A DNA stretch of 64,000 bases from positions 1,279,659-1,343,658 of the forward strand of contig BQKD01000001.1 of assembly GCA_022834735.1 (NCBI GenBank), given 5' to 3'. This DNA is from Erysipelotrichaceae bacterium OPF54. Its GTDB lineage: Bacteria > Bacillota_I > Bacilli_A > Erysipelotrichales > Erysipelotrichaceae. Position numbers and translations under genes: made by a program. Under the pieces are notes generated by a model. It was not told where the DNA came from and did not search any database. It worked only from the letters and a program-made list of their open reading frames with translations. How positions within the stretch are numbered: the first letter of the stretch is position 1; each line of letters begins with the position of its first letter. Below are positions 26,553-35,172 of this stretch, piece after piece.

Positions 26553-27508
26553 AAAAAGCGTCTGGCGTTTCTGCTGTAAACTGGTGGCCTAAGTATATTT
26601 ATCATTATACAGATTTGACGAACGCGATAGGTATCTTGAAAGAATGCAAAATATTTTCCAGAAATAGTGTTGGAGAATTAGCGAATGAAAATGCCAGCAA
26701 AGATGTTATAGAACATACTTCAGTTGAAGTATTGGATTATGTACGGTTTTATTTTCGTCCTAAAACTCCAACGCAATATAGAAATGAAGGATTTATCCCC
26801 AGGAATCAGCGGTGGTCAAATGCTCATGTACCCATACCGATATTTTTTGCTTTTAAAGCCGATAAAATGTTTGAACGGGAAGACGTATTATTTTCTGAAG
26901 TATCTTTAGCGAATAAGGAACATCGATTAACCAATGAACTAAATGAATTAGAGAAATTTGATTTTCGGAAAATATATTCTGATGGAGGGTATAAGGGGGA
27001 GAAACTGACTCCTTATCGCCCTGCAGAAATTGTTATTCCGTCAAATTGTAATTTGGAAAATTTATCGAACATTTGGTGTCGATCAAATGCTGAATATAAC
27101 TATTTATGTTATTTATTAAAAAAGGAAGGCATCTACGAGAAATATAGGAACCTGATTGGTCTCAAAGAAAATGATTCCAGCATATTCTATAAGCAGTCTG
27201 TATATATTTCGAAAGTAGATCTTTATAATACCGGTGTTAATGCTGTCTATAGAAATAGTTATTTGATTGAACCAGAGAATAAAAATTTAGAAATCACATA
27301 TATTGTAAATATAGGAAATAAACGCTTTAAAAGAGTATTTTATGGAAATGGACTTTCAGAAGATAGAGTTCAATTTAATTCTGATATGATCGAATGGATC
27401 GATAAGAATAAAAAAGAGTATATTTTTAAGATTTTATTTGATGAGTATTGTGTATTTGAAGGAAAGTATTCCGAAGTAAAGAATCTGAACGAAGAATTAC
27501 CTTATTGA
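26519..27508 (+). CDS. darT: DarT-like single-stranded DNA ADP-ribosyltransferase toxin
   Basis: 329 residues. DarT signatures are visible: the NAD-binding YIYHYTDLTNAIGILKECKI near residue 30, VRFYFRPKTPTQYRNEGFI near 75 and the catalytic-glutamate strand RPAEIVIPSNC near 163, followed by WCRSNAEYNY. The C-terminal 130 residues are an extra module (KNLEITYIVNIGNKRFKRVF) not needed in minimal DarT. The family attaches ADP-ribose to thymidine in ssDNA and blocks phage replication. It overlaps the macrodomain gene, so antitoxin and toxin are translationally linked. Confidence 0.88.
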   Translation: MPKLDQIQSILKKASGVSAVNWWPKYIYHYTDLTNAIGILKECKIFSRNSVGELANENASKDVIEHTSVEVLDYVRFYFRPKTPTQYRNEGFIPRNQRWSNAHVPIPIFFAFKADKMFEREDVLFSEVSLANKEHRLTNELNELEKFDFRKIYSDGGYKGEKLTPYRPAEIVIPSNCNLENLSNIWCRSNAEYNYLCYLLKKEGIYEKYRNLIGLKENDSSIFYKQSVYISKVDLYNTGVNAVYRNSYLIEPENKNLEITYIVNIGNKRFKRVFYGNGLSEDRVQFNSDMIEWIDKNKKEYIFKILFDEYCVFEGKYSEVKNLNEELPY

Positions 27509-30441
27509 TAGAAAGGAATTCTGCCTGGAAAATCCCAAAACGGAAAATTGAGAAATAAAGTGCTTGGATCATTAGAGGGTCGTTCGTTCCGATCCATTCC
27601 TTTCAATCGATTGAACAAATCTCAATCCCATAATAAGAACGTTTTCTTGTCATTTATAATCTGTCAGTTGGTGCAGCAAAGAAAGAACGGTAGAACAATG
27701 AACACAATATATGATGGACTAAGCATGGAAGAAAAAATCGAGCAGTTAGAACAGGAAAATGCCTACCTGCGCTCTTTGCTTGAAAAAAATCATATCGAAA
27801 TTGACAATCTGCCTTTCTTTATCCATGAGGAATCGATCACAGAACTCCATGTACGCTTTTTCTATTCGTATTTTCGTGGAAGAGCGGACGTATATGCCAA
27901 AAGATCAGGAAAACCAAATCCGAAAACCGGAAAATTCGTATACTATCCTCAATGCGCCAATTTCTGGAAAGAAGGGCTCTGTCCAAGAAAATGGGGAAGA
28001 AACATCCGCTGCCAGGACTGCAGCAATAAACACTATATCCAGTTAGGCGAGAATGCCATCAAAGCCCATCTGCTTGGCGAAAAAGAAGACTGCTCGGATG
28101 TGATCGGTGTTTATCCGCTATACGCAGACGGCAGGTGCTATTTTCTGGTTTTTGATTTTGACGATCATCAGGAACTTGGAAATGGCTGGAAAGAAGAAGT
28201 GGATGCATTGCGGAAAATGTGCCAGCTGTTCGATGTTCCATGTCTTGTCGAACGCTCACGATCCGGAAACGGCGCCCATGTATGGATCTTCTTCGCCACT
28301 CCCGTCCCAGCTTTCAAAGCCAGAAAATTCGGCACGTTATTATTGACAAAAGGTTCCGAATCGATCGATCTGCCATCCTTTTCTTCTTATGACCGTATGC
28401 TGCCGGCACAGGACTGGCTCGAAAAAGGAAAGATCGGCAACCTGATCGCTTTGCCTCTTCAGGGACAGGCGCTCAAAAAAGGAAACAGCGCGTTCGTGGA
28501 TGTACGGTGGCAGCCATATCCCAATCAGTGGCGTGTCCTGAAATCCACCCGGAAACTGAACGAAGAGGAGATCGATCAATGGATCAAAGAATGGGATCAG
28601 GAAGATGTGCTCGGTCTTTTCTCGGATATCAAAGAGAGCGAGGATGATAAGCCATGGAAAAAGCGAACGATCGAATTTAATGCATCTGATGTAGACAAAC
28701 TGCTCCATCTGGTCCGGGCCGAAAGACTTTATGTGGAAACAACCCATATAAAGCCAGGAATGGCAAACCAGATCCGCCGCCTGGCCTCTTTTGCGAATAA
28801 AGAGTTTTTTAAGACCCAGGCCATGGGCCGTTCTACAAAAAATCTTTCCCGTATCATTGCGTGCTACGATAATTATGAGCAGTATATTGCCATACCGCGC
28901 GGACTGGAAGAAAACCTGATCGAAAAACTGGATCAGGCCCAAATTCGCTATGAAATAGAAGACGAGACAAAGCACGGTCATCCGCTAGCCGTTTGTTTCC
29001 AGGGAACTTTATATAAAAATCAGCAGGAAGCGTTAGATATATTATGCGCCAGGCCGATGGGGATCCTCAGCGCGTCGACAGCGTTCGGGAAAACGGTTGT
29101 CGGAGCAGCCATGATCGCAAAGAAAAAGATGAGCACGCTCATCCTTGTCCATACACGTGAAATTCTGCAGGGCTGGGTGGATGCACTAGAACAATTTCTT
29201 GTATGGGAAGATGCTTTGCCGCAGTACACGACACCTTCTGGAAGGAAGAAAACGCGAAAAAGTCATATTGGCGTCCTGTATGGCGGAAAAGATACTTGTT
29301 CCCGGAAAGTCGATGTGGCCATTATTTCTTCTGTATTGAACAAAGAAGAAAAACTGCCGTTCCTTGATGAATACGGCATGGTCATTATGGATGAATGTCA
29401 TCATATTCCTTCTAAAACGTATGAACAGGTCATCCAGAAGATCCCGGCCTGCTGCCGTTACGGATTCAGCGCAACGCCCAAAAGAAAAGACGGCCAGGAT
29501 CCGAAGATCTTTATGTATTTTGGTCCGGTACGCTACCGGTTCAGTGCGAAAGAGCGTGCCATCCAGCAAGGGATCCTGCATGTGGTCGTTCCCAGATATA
29601 CATCCTTTTTTGTTTGGAACGAGGAACAGCAGACCATTCAGGAAGCCTATCGGCAAACCATTCAAAATCAAAGAAGAAACGATTTGATCATTCAGGACAT
29701 AAAAAAGTGTCTGAAAGAAAAACGGACACCGCTCGTCTTGTCGCGGTTCCGCAGCCATGCGCAGTATTTGTATCGCTGTTTAGAAGGGGAAGCGGACCAT
29801 GTCTTTCTGCTGCAGGGCGGCAGCTCGGCACAGGAAAGAGAGACGATCCGCAGCGGATTAAAAACGGTGCTGGAAGACGAATCGCTCATCCTCATCGCTG
29901 TCGATAAGTATATTGGAGAAGGTTTCAACTATCCGAGGCTCGATACTTTGTTTTTGACAACACCATTCAAAAGCGACATTAATGTCGAACAGTATGCCGG
30001 CCGGCTCAACCGGGATCATCCCAATAAAGAAAAAGTGATCATTTATGATTACGTGGATCATTATGTAGGGTATTTTCGAAAAATGTATCACGAAAGGATC
30101 CGGGCCTATAAAAAGATCGGATATATCGTTTCTTCAGGCATAGATGAATCGATCCATGATGGCCGATCGGTTTATGATCATGAAGGATATGTCGAAATGC
30201 TGAGAAAAGATCTTGAAAAAGCAAGAAGCGATGTTGTTCTTTGTACATCTGGTTTACCGCCAGACAGTTTTTGGATGCTTTTGGAAGAACTGAACGAGCG
30301 TGGCATAATGTAGCGCGTCAAATTCTGTTAGTCGGAAACGTCAAATATTTTTATACACATCTGGAAGAGAAACGCACTTTATTTTGTCCGGCCTCGCTTT
30401 ATTTTGGCTTCAGAAGCATTTTATTTTATTTCTTTCTGTTC

Positions 30442-30472
30442 AAAAAAAGCCGTCTTGTCAAAAACGGCTTTT
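30442..30472 (-). terminator. Terminator after the transposon operon (copy C)
   Basis: AAAAGCCGT/ACGGCTTTTTTT hairpin, the third copy of this terminator. Transcripts from the truncated TOTE gene run into it from the other side. Confidence 0.88.
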
Positions 30473-30474
30473 AA

Positions 30475-30762
30475 TCAATAATTTCCTATGTTCTCGAATT
30501 CTTTCTGGTATACTCTTTCCACTATACATGCCAGGATCCAGCTGTTCCTCTTTCCCAGCGCTTTTCTGATCGACGGATGGATCTCGAAATCATTCTTGAA
30601 GAATAAATGGCCAAAATTATTCATATAGTTTTCTACAAAATACATCAGCTCTTCATTGCTCAGTTTATAGGCTCCGTACATCTTCATCGCTCTTTTCAGC
30701 TGTTCGATCATCACTTTTCTCGTCGTCGGCCAGTTGATCAACATCCGTTCATCTTCTTTCAT
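30475..30762 (-). CDS. 95-aa transposon protein (copy C)
   Basis: Identical to the products at 5718-6005 and 11974-12261; last gene of the copy C operon, followed by the hairpin at 30442-30472. Confidence 0.75.
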   Translation of the reverse strand: MKEDERMLINWPTTRKVMIEQLKRAMKMYGAYKLSNEELMYFVENYMNNFGHLFFKNDFEIHPSIRKALGKRNSWILACIVERVYQKEFENIGNY

Positions 30763-30768
30763 ATGTTC

Positions 30769-31575
30769 TCACCCCAGTTCTACTTCGTTATGTGCTTTCA
30801 TCACGATCTCTGCGTCGATGATCCGCTTTTCTTCGTTCGCTCCTTCGATCAGGCATTTCGACAACAGATTGTTCAGTTTCCGGATTGATCCGCCTGCGAT
30901 ATTATATGCGGCACGCACCGCGTCTTCTTCGAACACCTTTTCTCTGCTTCCGCATTCTTTCATGCAGAAATCCACATATTCCTGTGCCTCTTCTCCTTTC
31001 AGACCTTCCATGAAATAATTGATCACGATCCTCTGGCGCAGGGCGTCATGCACCTGCTTTTTCAGGATCGTGTTCAGGCTCGTCTGCCCGCTCAGGATCA
31101 GGATACAGTAGTTCTTCGAGTCCATCTCGAAATTGAGGAGCATGGTCAGATCGTTGAAGACGCTCGTGCTCAGATACTGCGCTTCGTCGATCACGATGAC
31201 CGGCGTGCACTTCTTTTCTTTTGCCATGTATTCGATGGCTTCCTGTACCTGCCGGAACAGGTCGCTCTTTCTGAATTTGGGCTCCAGCCCCAGCCCGCAG
31301 GCCAGCTGCCGGTAAAAGTCGATGACCGATACCGTAGACATCTGGATGTAGACCACTTTGTACAGCGACGGGTTCAGACTGCCGGCAAATTCGCGGATGG
31401 CCGATGTTTTTCCTGTTCCCGGACTTCCTGTGAACAATCCGATCCCTTTCGCTTTTTTCAGGTAGTCCAGCCGTCCTTTCAGGTTCGCCGTATCTTCGCT
31501 CCGGTATAATTTGTGATATTTCGTTTCTTTCTCGAACGGCATCTGCTTCAGTCCGTAAAATACTTTGGCTTCCAT
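30769..31575 (-). CDS. AAA ATPase, ExeA/TniB-like (copy C)
   Basis: Identical to the other two copies, with intact Walker A and B motifs and the same 1-bp spacing after the integrase gene. Confidence 0.9.
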   Translation of the reverse strand: MEAKVFYGLKQMPFEKETKYHKLYRSEDTANLKGRLDYLKKAKGIGLFTGSPGTGKTSAIREFAGSLNPSLYKVVYIQMSTVSVIDFYRQLACGLGLEPKFRKSDLFRQVQEAIEYMAKEKKCTPVIVIDEAQYLSTSVFNDLTMLLNFEMDSKNYCILILSGQTSLNTILKKQVHDALRQRIVINYFMEGLKGEEAQEYVDFCMKECGSREKVFEEDAVRAAYNIAGGSIRKLNNLLSKCLIEGANEEKRIIDAEIVMKAHNEVELG

Positions 31576-31576
31576 A

Positions 31577-32812
31577 TTACTCCTCCTCTCTGAAGCGCAT
31601 GTGCTGCCTTCTTCTGATCCGGCTGTTCTCCACCTTGTCGACCGTCCGGATCGGGATCAGCTTTCCGTCCATCCCTAGCAGCCAGGCCTTTCTCCTGTCT
31701 TCGGGATCCATCTTCACCTTTACTGTCTCGCGCATGTATTCGGCCGGCACCTCGTAGCTGATCCCGTCGATCACGAGTGTCGAATCGGTCCTCACCTTTC
31801 TTTCGTACGTATGCAGGAAATACTGTTCCACCGCTTCGTCAGGAAGGAAGCGGAACCGCTGTGCATCCTTCAGATAGCGCTGGCGCGGCGTCATATCTTT
31901 CAGCGAAGCGTGTTGGCAGTTGATGTATTTCTGAAGATAGTCCCCGAAAGATTCCCGGACCTCTTCGATCGTCTGATAGGCATTCCAGTCCGAACAGCGC
32001 AGCCAGTGGTCCTTGAACGTTCGGAATGCGCGCTCCTGTTTTCCTTTCGCGCTTCCGTCCCGCACCGGCGCATGCACCAGGGCGACCCCCAGTCTTGCAC
32101 AGATCATATTCAGCTGGTGGTTGTCATAAGGCGAACCATTGTCTACATACAGTACAGACGGGATCCCGTAAGTCATGACCGCGTTCTTCAGGATCTTCTG
32201 AAAGTTGACGGCCGTATCGGCTTCAAAGATTCCCCAGCCCACGATCATCCGGGATGCGTCATCCAGGATAGAAACCAGATACAGCCTGTGTCCGGCCAGC
32301 CTGTATAGATAGGATGTATCGGCCTGCCAGACCTGGTTGGCAAATTCTTTCTCGAACGCTCTGCGCTCTTTTCCCTGATGGATCGGTTCGAGACGGCTCT
32401 GAGGCAGAGAACGCACGAAACGATCGATCGTGGACTGGGAAACGCGGGCCGGGATAAACCCTTCTTCGATGAGCCGCGCACGCAGGACCGTATTGATGAT
32501 GCGCGGATACTGCCGGCGCAGAGCGATGATGCGTTCCTGCGCCTCGGGACTCAGAGTTCGGGAAGTCCCCTTGTCGCTCCTGGGACGGGAAATCAGTCCA
32601 TCGAATCCGCCGGAACGGTATTCATAGGCCCAGTGAGCGAAAGTCTGCCATGAAAATGATTTTTTGACACCGGAGACCGGGTTTTCGAATTCTTTTTCGG
32701 CAAGATGACGGTAAAACTGACGGTTTGTCGAAAAAGGATGAGTGCCGGAAATGACAGGAGCGATGATCCCGAATTTCCATAAAGCGATTTTTTCCTTGTC
32801 GGTTTGATCCAT
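31577..32812 (-). CDS. DDE integrase-type transposase (copy C)
   Basis: Identical 411-residue product with the full catalytic triad; start at ATG 32812 behind AAAGGAGG. No mutation separates it from copies A and B. Confidence 0.92.
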   Translation of the reverse strand: MDQTDKEKIALWKFGIIAPVISGTHPFSTNRQFYRHLAEKEFENPVSGVKKSFSWQTFAHWAYEYRSGGFDGLISRPRSDKGTSRTLSPEAQERIIALRRQYPRIINTVLRARLIEEGFIPARVSQSTIDRFVRSLPQSRLEPIHQGKERRAFEKEFANQVWQADTSYLYRLAGHRLYLVSILDDASRMIVGWGIFEADTAVNFQKILKNAVMTYGIPSVLYVDNGSPYDNHQLNMICARLGVALVHAPVRDGSAKGKQERAFRTFKDHWLRCSDWNAYQTIEEVRESFGDYLQKYINCQHASLKDMTPRQRYLKDAQRFRFLPDEAVEQYFLHTYERKVRTDSTLVIDGISYEVPAEYMRETVKVKMDPEDRRKAWLLGMDGKLIPIRTVDKVENSRIRRRQHMRFREEE

Positions 32813-32877
32813 AAAGCAGAATCCTCCTTTGAGATTACTGTACCGGGCTAAAAAGAGGAAAGCGACGGACAAATGAT

Positions 32878-33417
32878 TCAGGAAGGAGAAAAAAGACCAT
32901 AGACAAAGGGTGCAGATAAAATAGTGTGAGGCGAAAAATAGGCGCATTCATGAAAACGAAGAAAACTCTTCAGAAAGGCATGCATAGAAGAACGGATATG
33001 AGCAAGAAGATCATACGGGCTACGGTCAAGATCGCGGATCATGATACAGGAGAGGAAAAGCAGAGAGGAATAGCGGTCGATCCATCGGCGCAGGGTCGTT
33101 CTGGAAATATCAAAAAGCGCAGCCGTTCTCGACTTGTTGCCGGCACAAGGTCCGCAGCAGTACTGAAAGAGCACTTCAAAAATAAAAGGATAGGAAAACG
33201 AAGAAAACGGACGGGCATCATAAGGGAGTATGGTATGATAGGAGCCGCAGGAAGGACAAAAAACGACACGAACCCGTAAGCGTTTTGTCGGATTGGAAGG
33301 AGAGAGGCAGAAACGGGAGTAGGATGAGTAATCGAGCATCTGGCCGCGCGCCCCGCAGGACGGGCAGGATAAATCATGCGAAAAAGGGTTGTCGAAAGCC
33401 GAAAAATTGATTATCAT
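32878..33417 (-). CDS. DUF6431-like zinc-ribbon/HTH protein (copy C)
   Basis: Identical 179-residue product to the other copies; first gene of the copy C operon, preceded by the insulating hairpin at 33534-33587. Confidence 0.75.
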   Translation of the reverse strand: MIINFSAFDNPFSHDLSCPSCGARGQMLDYSSYSRFCLSPSNPTKRLRVRVVFCPSCGSYHTILPYDARPFSSFSYPFIFEVLFQYCCGPCAGNKSRTAALFDISRTTLRRWIDRYSSLLFLSCIMIRDLDRSPYDLLAHIRSSMHAFLKSFLRFHECAYFSPHTILSAPFVYGLFSPS

Positions 33418-33533
33418 AAAATTGTTCGTTAGGACGGGAGAGAGTTTGTTCGCAAAACAATTAGGGCTCTCTCTTTTTTTGCGCCTAACACCTTTCCATG
33501 TCAATCATCTCATAAAATGAAAATAATGTGACG

Positions 33534-33587
33534 AAAAAAAGCAGAATAAATTCATCGTGAAATGATCGATGATGAATTTATTCTGCT
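33534..33587 (-). terminator. Terminator at the left end of transposon copy C
   Basis: Third copy of the 17-bp stem hairpin, facing leftward transcription entering from the TOTE 3' fragment. Confidence 0.9.
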
Positions 33588-34036
33588 TGTCTTTATAAAT
33601 AAGCGAGGATAGCAGGACGACGCTCTACAGCATAACTATTACTATTTTTTCAAAGGAAAAAATTATTAAAAAAGATTTCAACCGTTTAAAGAACATACAA
33701 AGACACGATCTGGATATGAACTTTTCTGTCATAGATCAAAAAATTGTCTGGTACGGAAATATCGATCTGTCTGAAAATAGACAGGAAGGACAGATGATCC
33801 GGATCCTGGATTCCCGTATTGCGGATGAATTGATAGAAAGGATCAGGGAAACAGATGGTGAAGGGGAGCAATTAAGATTGTTTTAATAAGGAAAATAAAA
33901 AAATATCAGCATATTTGAACTTATAACACTAAAGAAATTTATGAAATGGATGGTCTAGAAAAATCGGTAAAGGATAAATATTTAAAATGTCAACTATTCA
34001 GGTTTAAAAATAGTTATTTATATAAAGGGAAAAAAC

Positions 34037-34330
34037 ATGGAGAAACGAATGATGCGCAGGATCCTTCTCGCCGCAATGATCGAAGAAGACGAGAAAAAGA
34101 AAATCAAAGATCAATGGCAGGAACAATACGACGAAACAAATGAATACGGTATCGATCCGCAAGATTATGAAACCGAAGAAGACTATGCACGAGTAGTAAG
34201 AAAAGCCCGTTACCGTTGGAGGGAAAAATACAAATGGAACTTTGAATCAGAAACAGATCCTGAACAATATGAAACTGAAGAAGATTATCTTCTGGCAAGA
34301 GAGGAAGAATTGAATTCGGAAGAATGGTAA
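34037..34330 (+). CDS. Small acidic protein with two DP-x-x-YETEEDY repeats
   Basis: 97 residues, start behind AAAGGG. I do not recognise a function. The protein has a basic, hydrophobic start (MEKRMMRRILLAAMIEEDEK) and then two copies of a roughly 40-residue unit: WQEQYDETNEYGIDPQDYET and WREKYKWNFESETDPEQYET, each followed by EEDY. The next gene carries a third unit. The overall charge is strongly negative. No signal peptide or cysteines. The two genes are 25 bp apart and likely co-transcribed with the XRE-like gene. Confidence 0.65.
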   Translation: MEKRMMRRILLAAMIEEDEKKKIKDQWQEQYDETNEYGIDPQDYETEEDYARVVRKARYRWREKYKWNFESETDPEQYETEEDYLLAREEELNSEEW

Positions 34331-34355
34331 ATCTCTGAAATGAAAGGAAAAGAGC

Positions 34356-34583
34356 ATGAGCAACATGGACGATTTTTTGTTCGGGTTTCTAATGGCAAAA
34401 AAGAATGAGGAAGCTCGCAAACAGAAAGAACAGCAGGAAAAAAGCACGTTGTGTACACAGAAAAAGATCTATGACTGGCGTGAAAACTATATAGACGAAT
34501 GGTATGAAACTGATCTGGACCCCGACGATTATGATACTGAAGAAGAGTATCTGGAAGCTCTGGAAGAAGCAGAAGAGGAATGA
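34356..34583 (+). CDS. Small acidic protein with one DPDDYDTEEEY unit
   Basis: 75 residues (MSNMDDFLFGFLMAKKNEEA start). The central part is a lysine/glutamine-rich helix (NEEARKQKEQQEKS); the C-terminal unit IYDWRENYIDEWYETDLDPD continues DYDTEEEYLEALEEAEEE and matches the repeats in the preceding gene. The first 15 residues are hydrophobic enough to be an interaction surface. Function unknown; it appears to be a single-repeat paralogue of the 97-aa protein. Confidence 0.65.
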   Translation: MSNMDDFLFGFLMAKKNEEARKQKEQQEKSTLCTQKKIYDWRENYIDEWYETDLDPDDYDTEEEYLEALEEAEEE

Positions 34584-34632
34584 CGTTTGTCAACAATATA
34601 TAAGCTATAAGCAGAAAGGATGGAGGTAAAAT

Positions 34633-34872
34633 ATGAGAACTTGGAATGATTACAAAGACCATGTAAAAAAAGTAGATCCTGAAACAGGAAAAGATATGGA
34701 AGAAGCCGAGGAAATGGCGGCAATTATCTTGGCAATGATCGAACAAAGGCAAGCCTTAGGACTTTCGCAAAGAGAGTTAGCTCATCGCTGCGGAATGCCG
34801 CAATCGTCTATTGCGAGAATTGAATCCTGTGCTGCGATGCCTAAGATTGGAACGATTTTAAGTGTTTTATAG
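34633..34872 (+). CDS. XRE-family helix-turn-helix protein, possibly truncated
   Basis: 79 residues. The N-terminal part (MRTWNDYKDHVKKVDPETGK) and helix EEMAAIILAMIEQRQALG precede a clear XRE helix-turn-helix, LSQRELAHRCGMPQSSIARI, ending ESCAAMPKIGTILSVL. HigA-type antitoxins have this form, but usually continue about 10-15 residues after the PxxxTLL segment, so the end here may be a premature stop. No toxin gene of the HigB type lies beside it. It could regulate the acidic-protein genes upstream. Confidence 0.7.
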   Translation: MRTWNDYKDHVKKVDPETGKDMEEAEEMAAIILAMIEQRQALGLSQRELAHRCGMPQSSIARIESCAAMPKIGTILSVL

Positions 34873-35172
34873 TGTAGAGAAATATTTTATGTCCACTTAT
34901 ATGGCAAATAGATTTGTTCTTTATTGTGCAATGTGACACATCAAATTATAATCTTAAAAAGAAGAGCAACAGGAAATTCTACGTGAACCTGTCTGCGCAA
35001 AGAGCACCATCCATACCGGGTGGTTCTTTTTGTTTTAAGCAGAATTAGAAATATGGCGTTTTTCTTTTTTGCTAAGGAACAAAACTCCCGTTATCAGGCA
35101 TCTTTGCCCAGTTTCTAGAACACGTGAAACGATCGGTGTATTATTGTTTTAACAGGGAAAGAGGAATGAGAT
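34873..35172. other. Intergenic region with a terminator
   Basis: No gene is seen in these 300 bases. A hairpin GAGCACCATCC...GGGTGGTTC with TTTTTG follows at about 34999-35032. A run TATTATTGTTTTAACAGGGAAAG precedes the next gene and holds its ribosome site (GGGAAAGAGG). Confidence 0.5.
34999..35032 (+). terminator. Terminator after the XRE gene cluster
   Basis: Stem AGAGCACCA/TGGTTCTTT-like with loop TCCATACCGGG, followed by TTTTTG. Plausible end of the 34037-34872 transcript. Confidence 0.65.

Larger units (their letters stand above)
30309..33629 (-). mobile_element. Four-gene DDE/AAA transposon, copy C
   Basis: Same 3,321 bp and orientation as copy B. Flanking duplication is 6 bp, GCATAA (30303-30308 and 33630-33635), one longer than in A and B. 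It is inserted near the 3' end of the TOTE primase-helicase gene. As a direct repeat of copy B, 18.5 kb away, it offers a route for deletion of the whole defence island by recombination. Confidence 0.95.
27698..33886 (+). pseudogene. TOTE-type archaeo-eukaryotic primase-helicase, split by transposon copy C
   Basis: The first part (27698-30308) encodes an N-terminal coiled coil (MEEKIEQLEQENAYLRSLLE), a zinc-containing archaeo-eukaryotic primase domain (KEGLCPRKWG, CQDCSNKHY, catalytic FLVFDFDDH, RSRSGNGAHVW) and an SF2 helicase (ASTAFGKTVVGAA, MVIMDECHH, GFSATPKRKDG, QYAGRLNRDHPNKE). It then enters a phospholipase D-like end (VLCTSGLPPDSFWMLLEE). The stop at 30311 is created by the transposon's TGTAG. 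The second part (33636-33886) completes this domain (VIDQKIVWYGNIDLSE). Removing the element and one GCATAA leaves 2,862 bases, 954 codons in frame. TOTE proteins are proposed conflict-system effectors. The truncated product keeps the primase and helicase. Confidence 0.9.

Noticed and set aside
11808..33629. Copies B and C as the ends of one composite transposon carrying the defence island
   Set aside because: Each copy has its own distinct target duplication, and the outer flanks (CCGGG and GCATAA) do not match, so the island was not moved as one unit.
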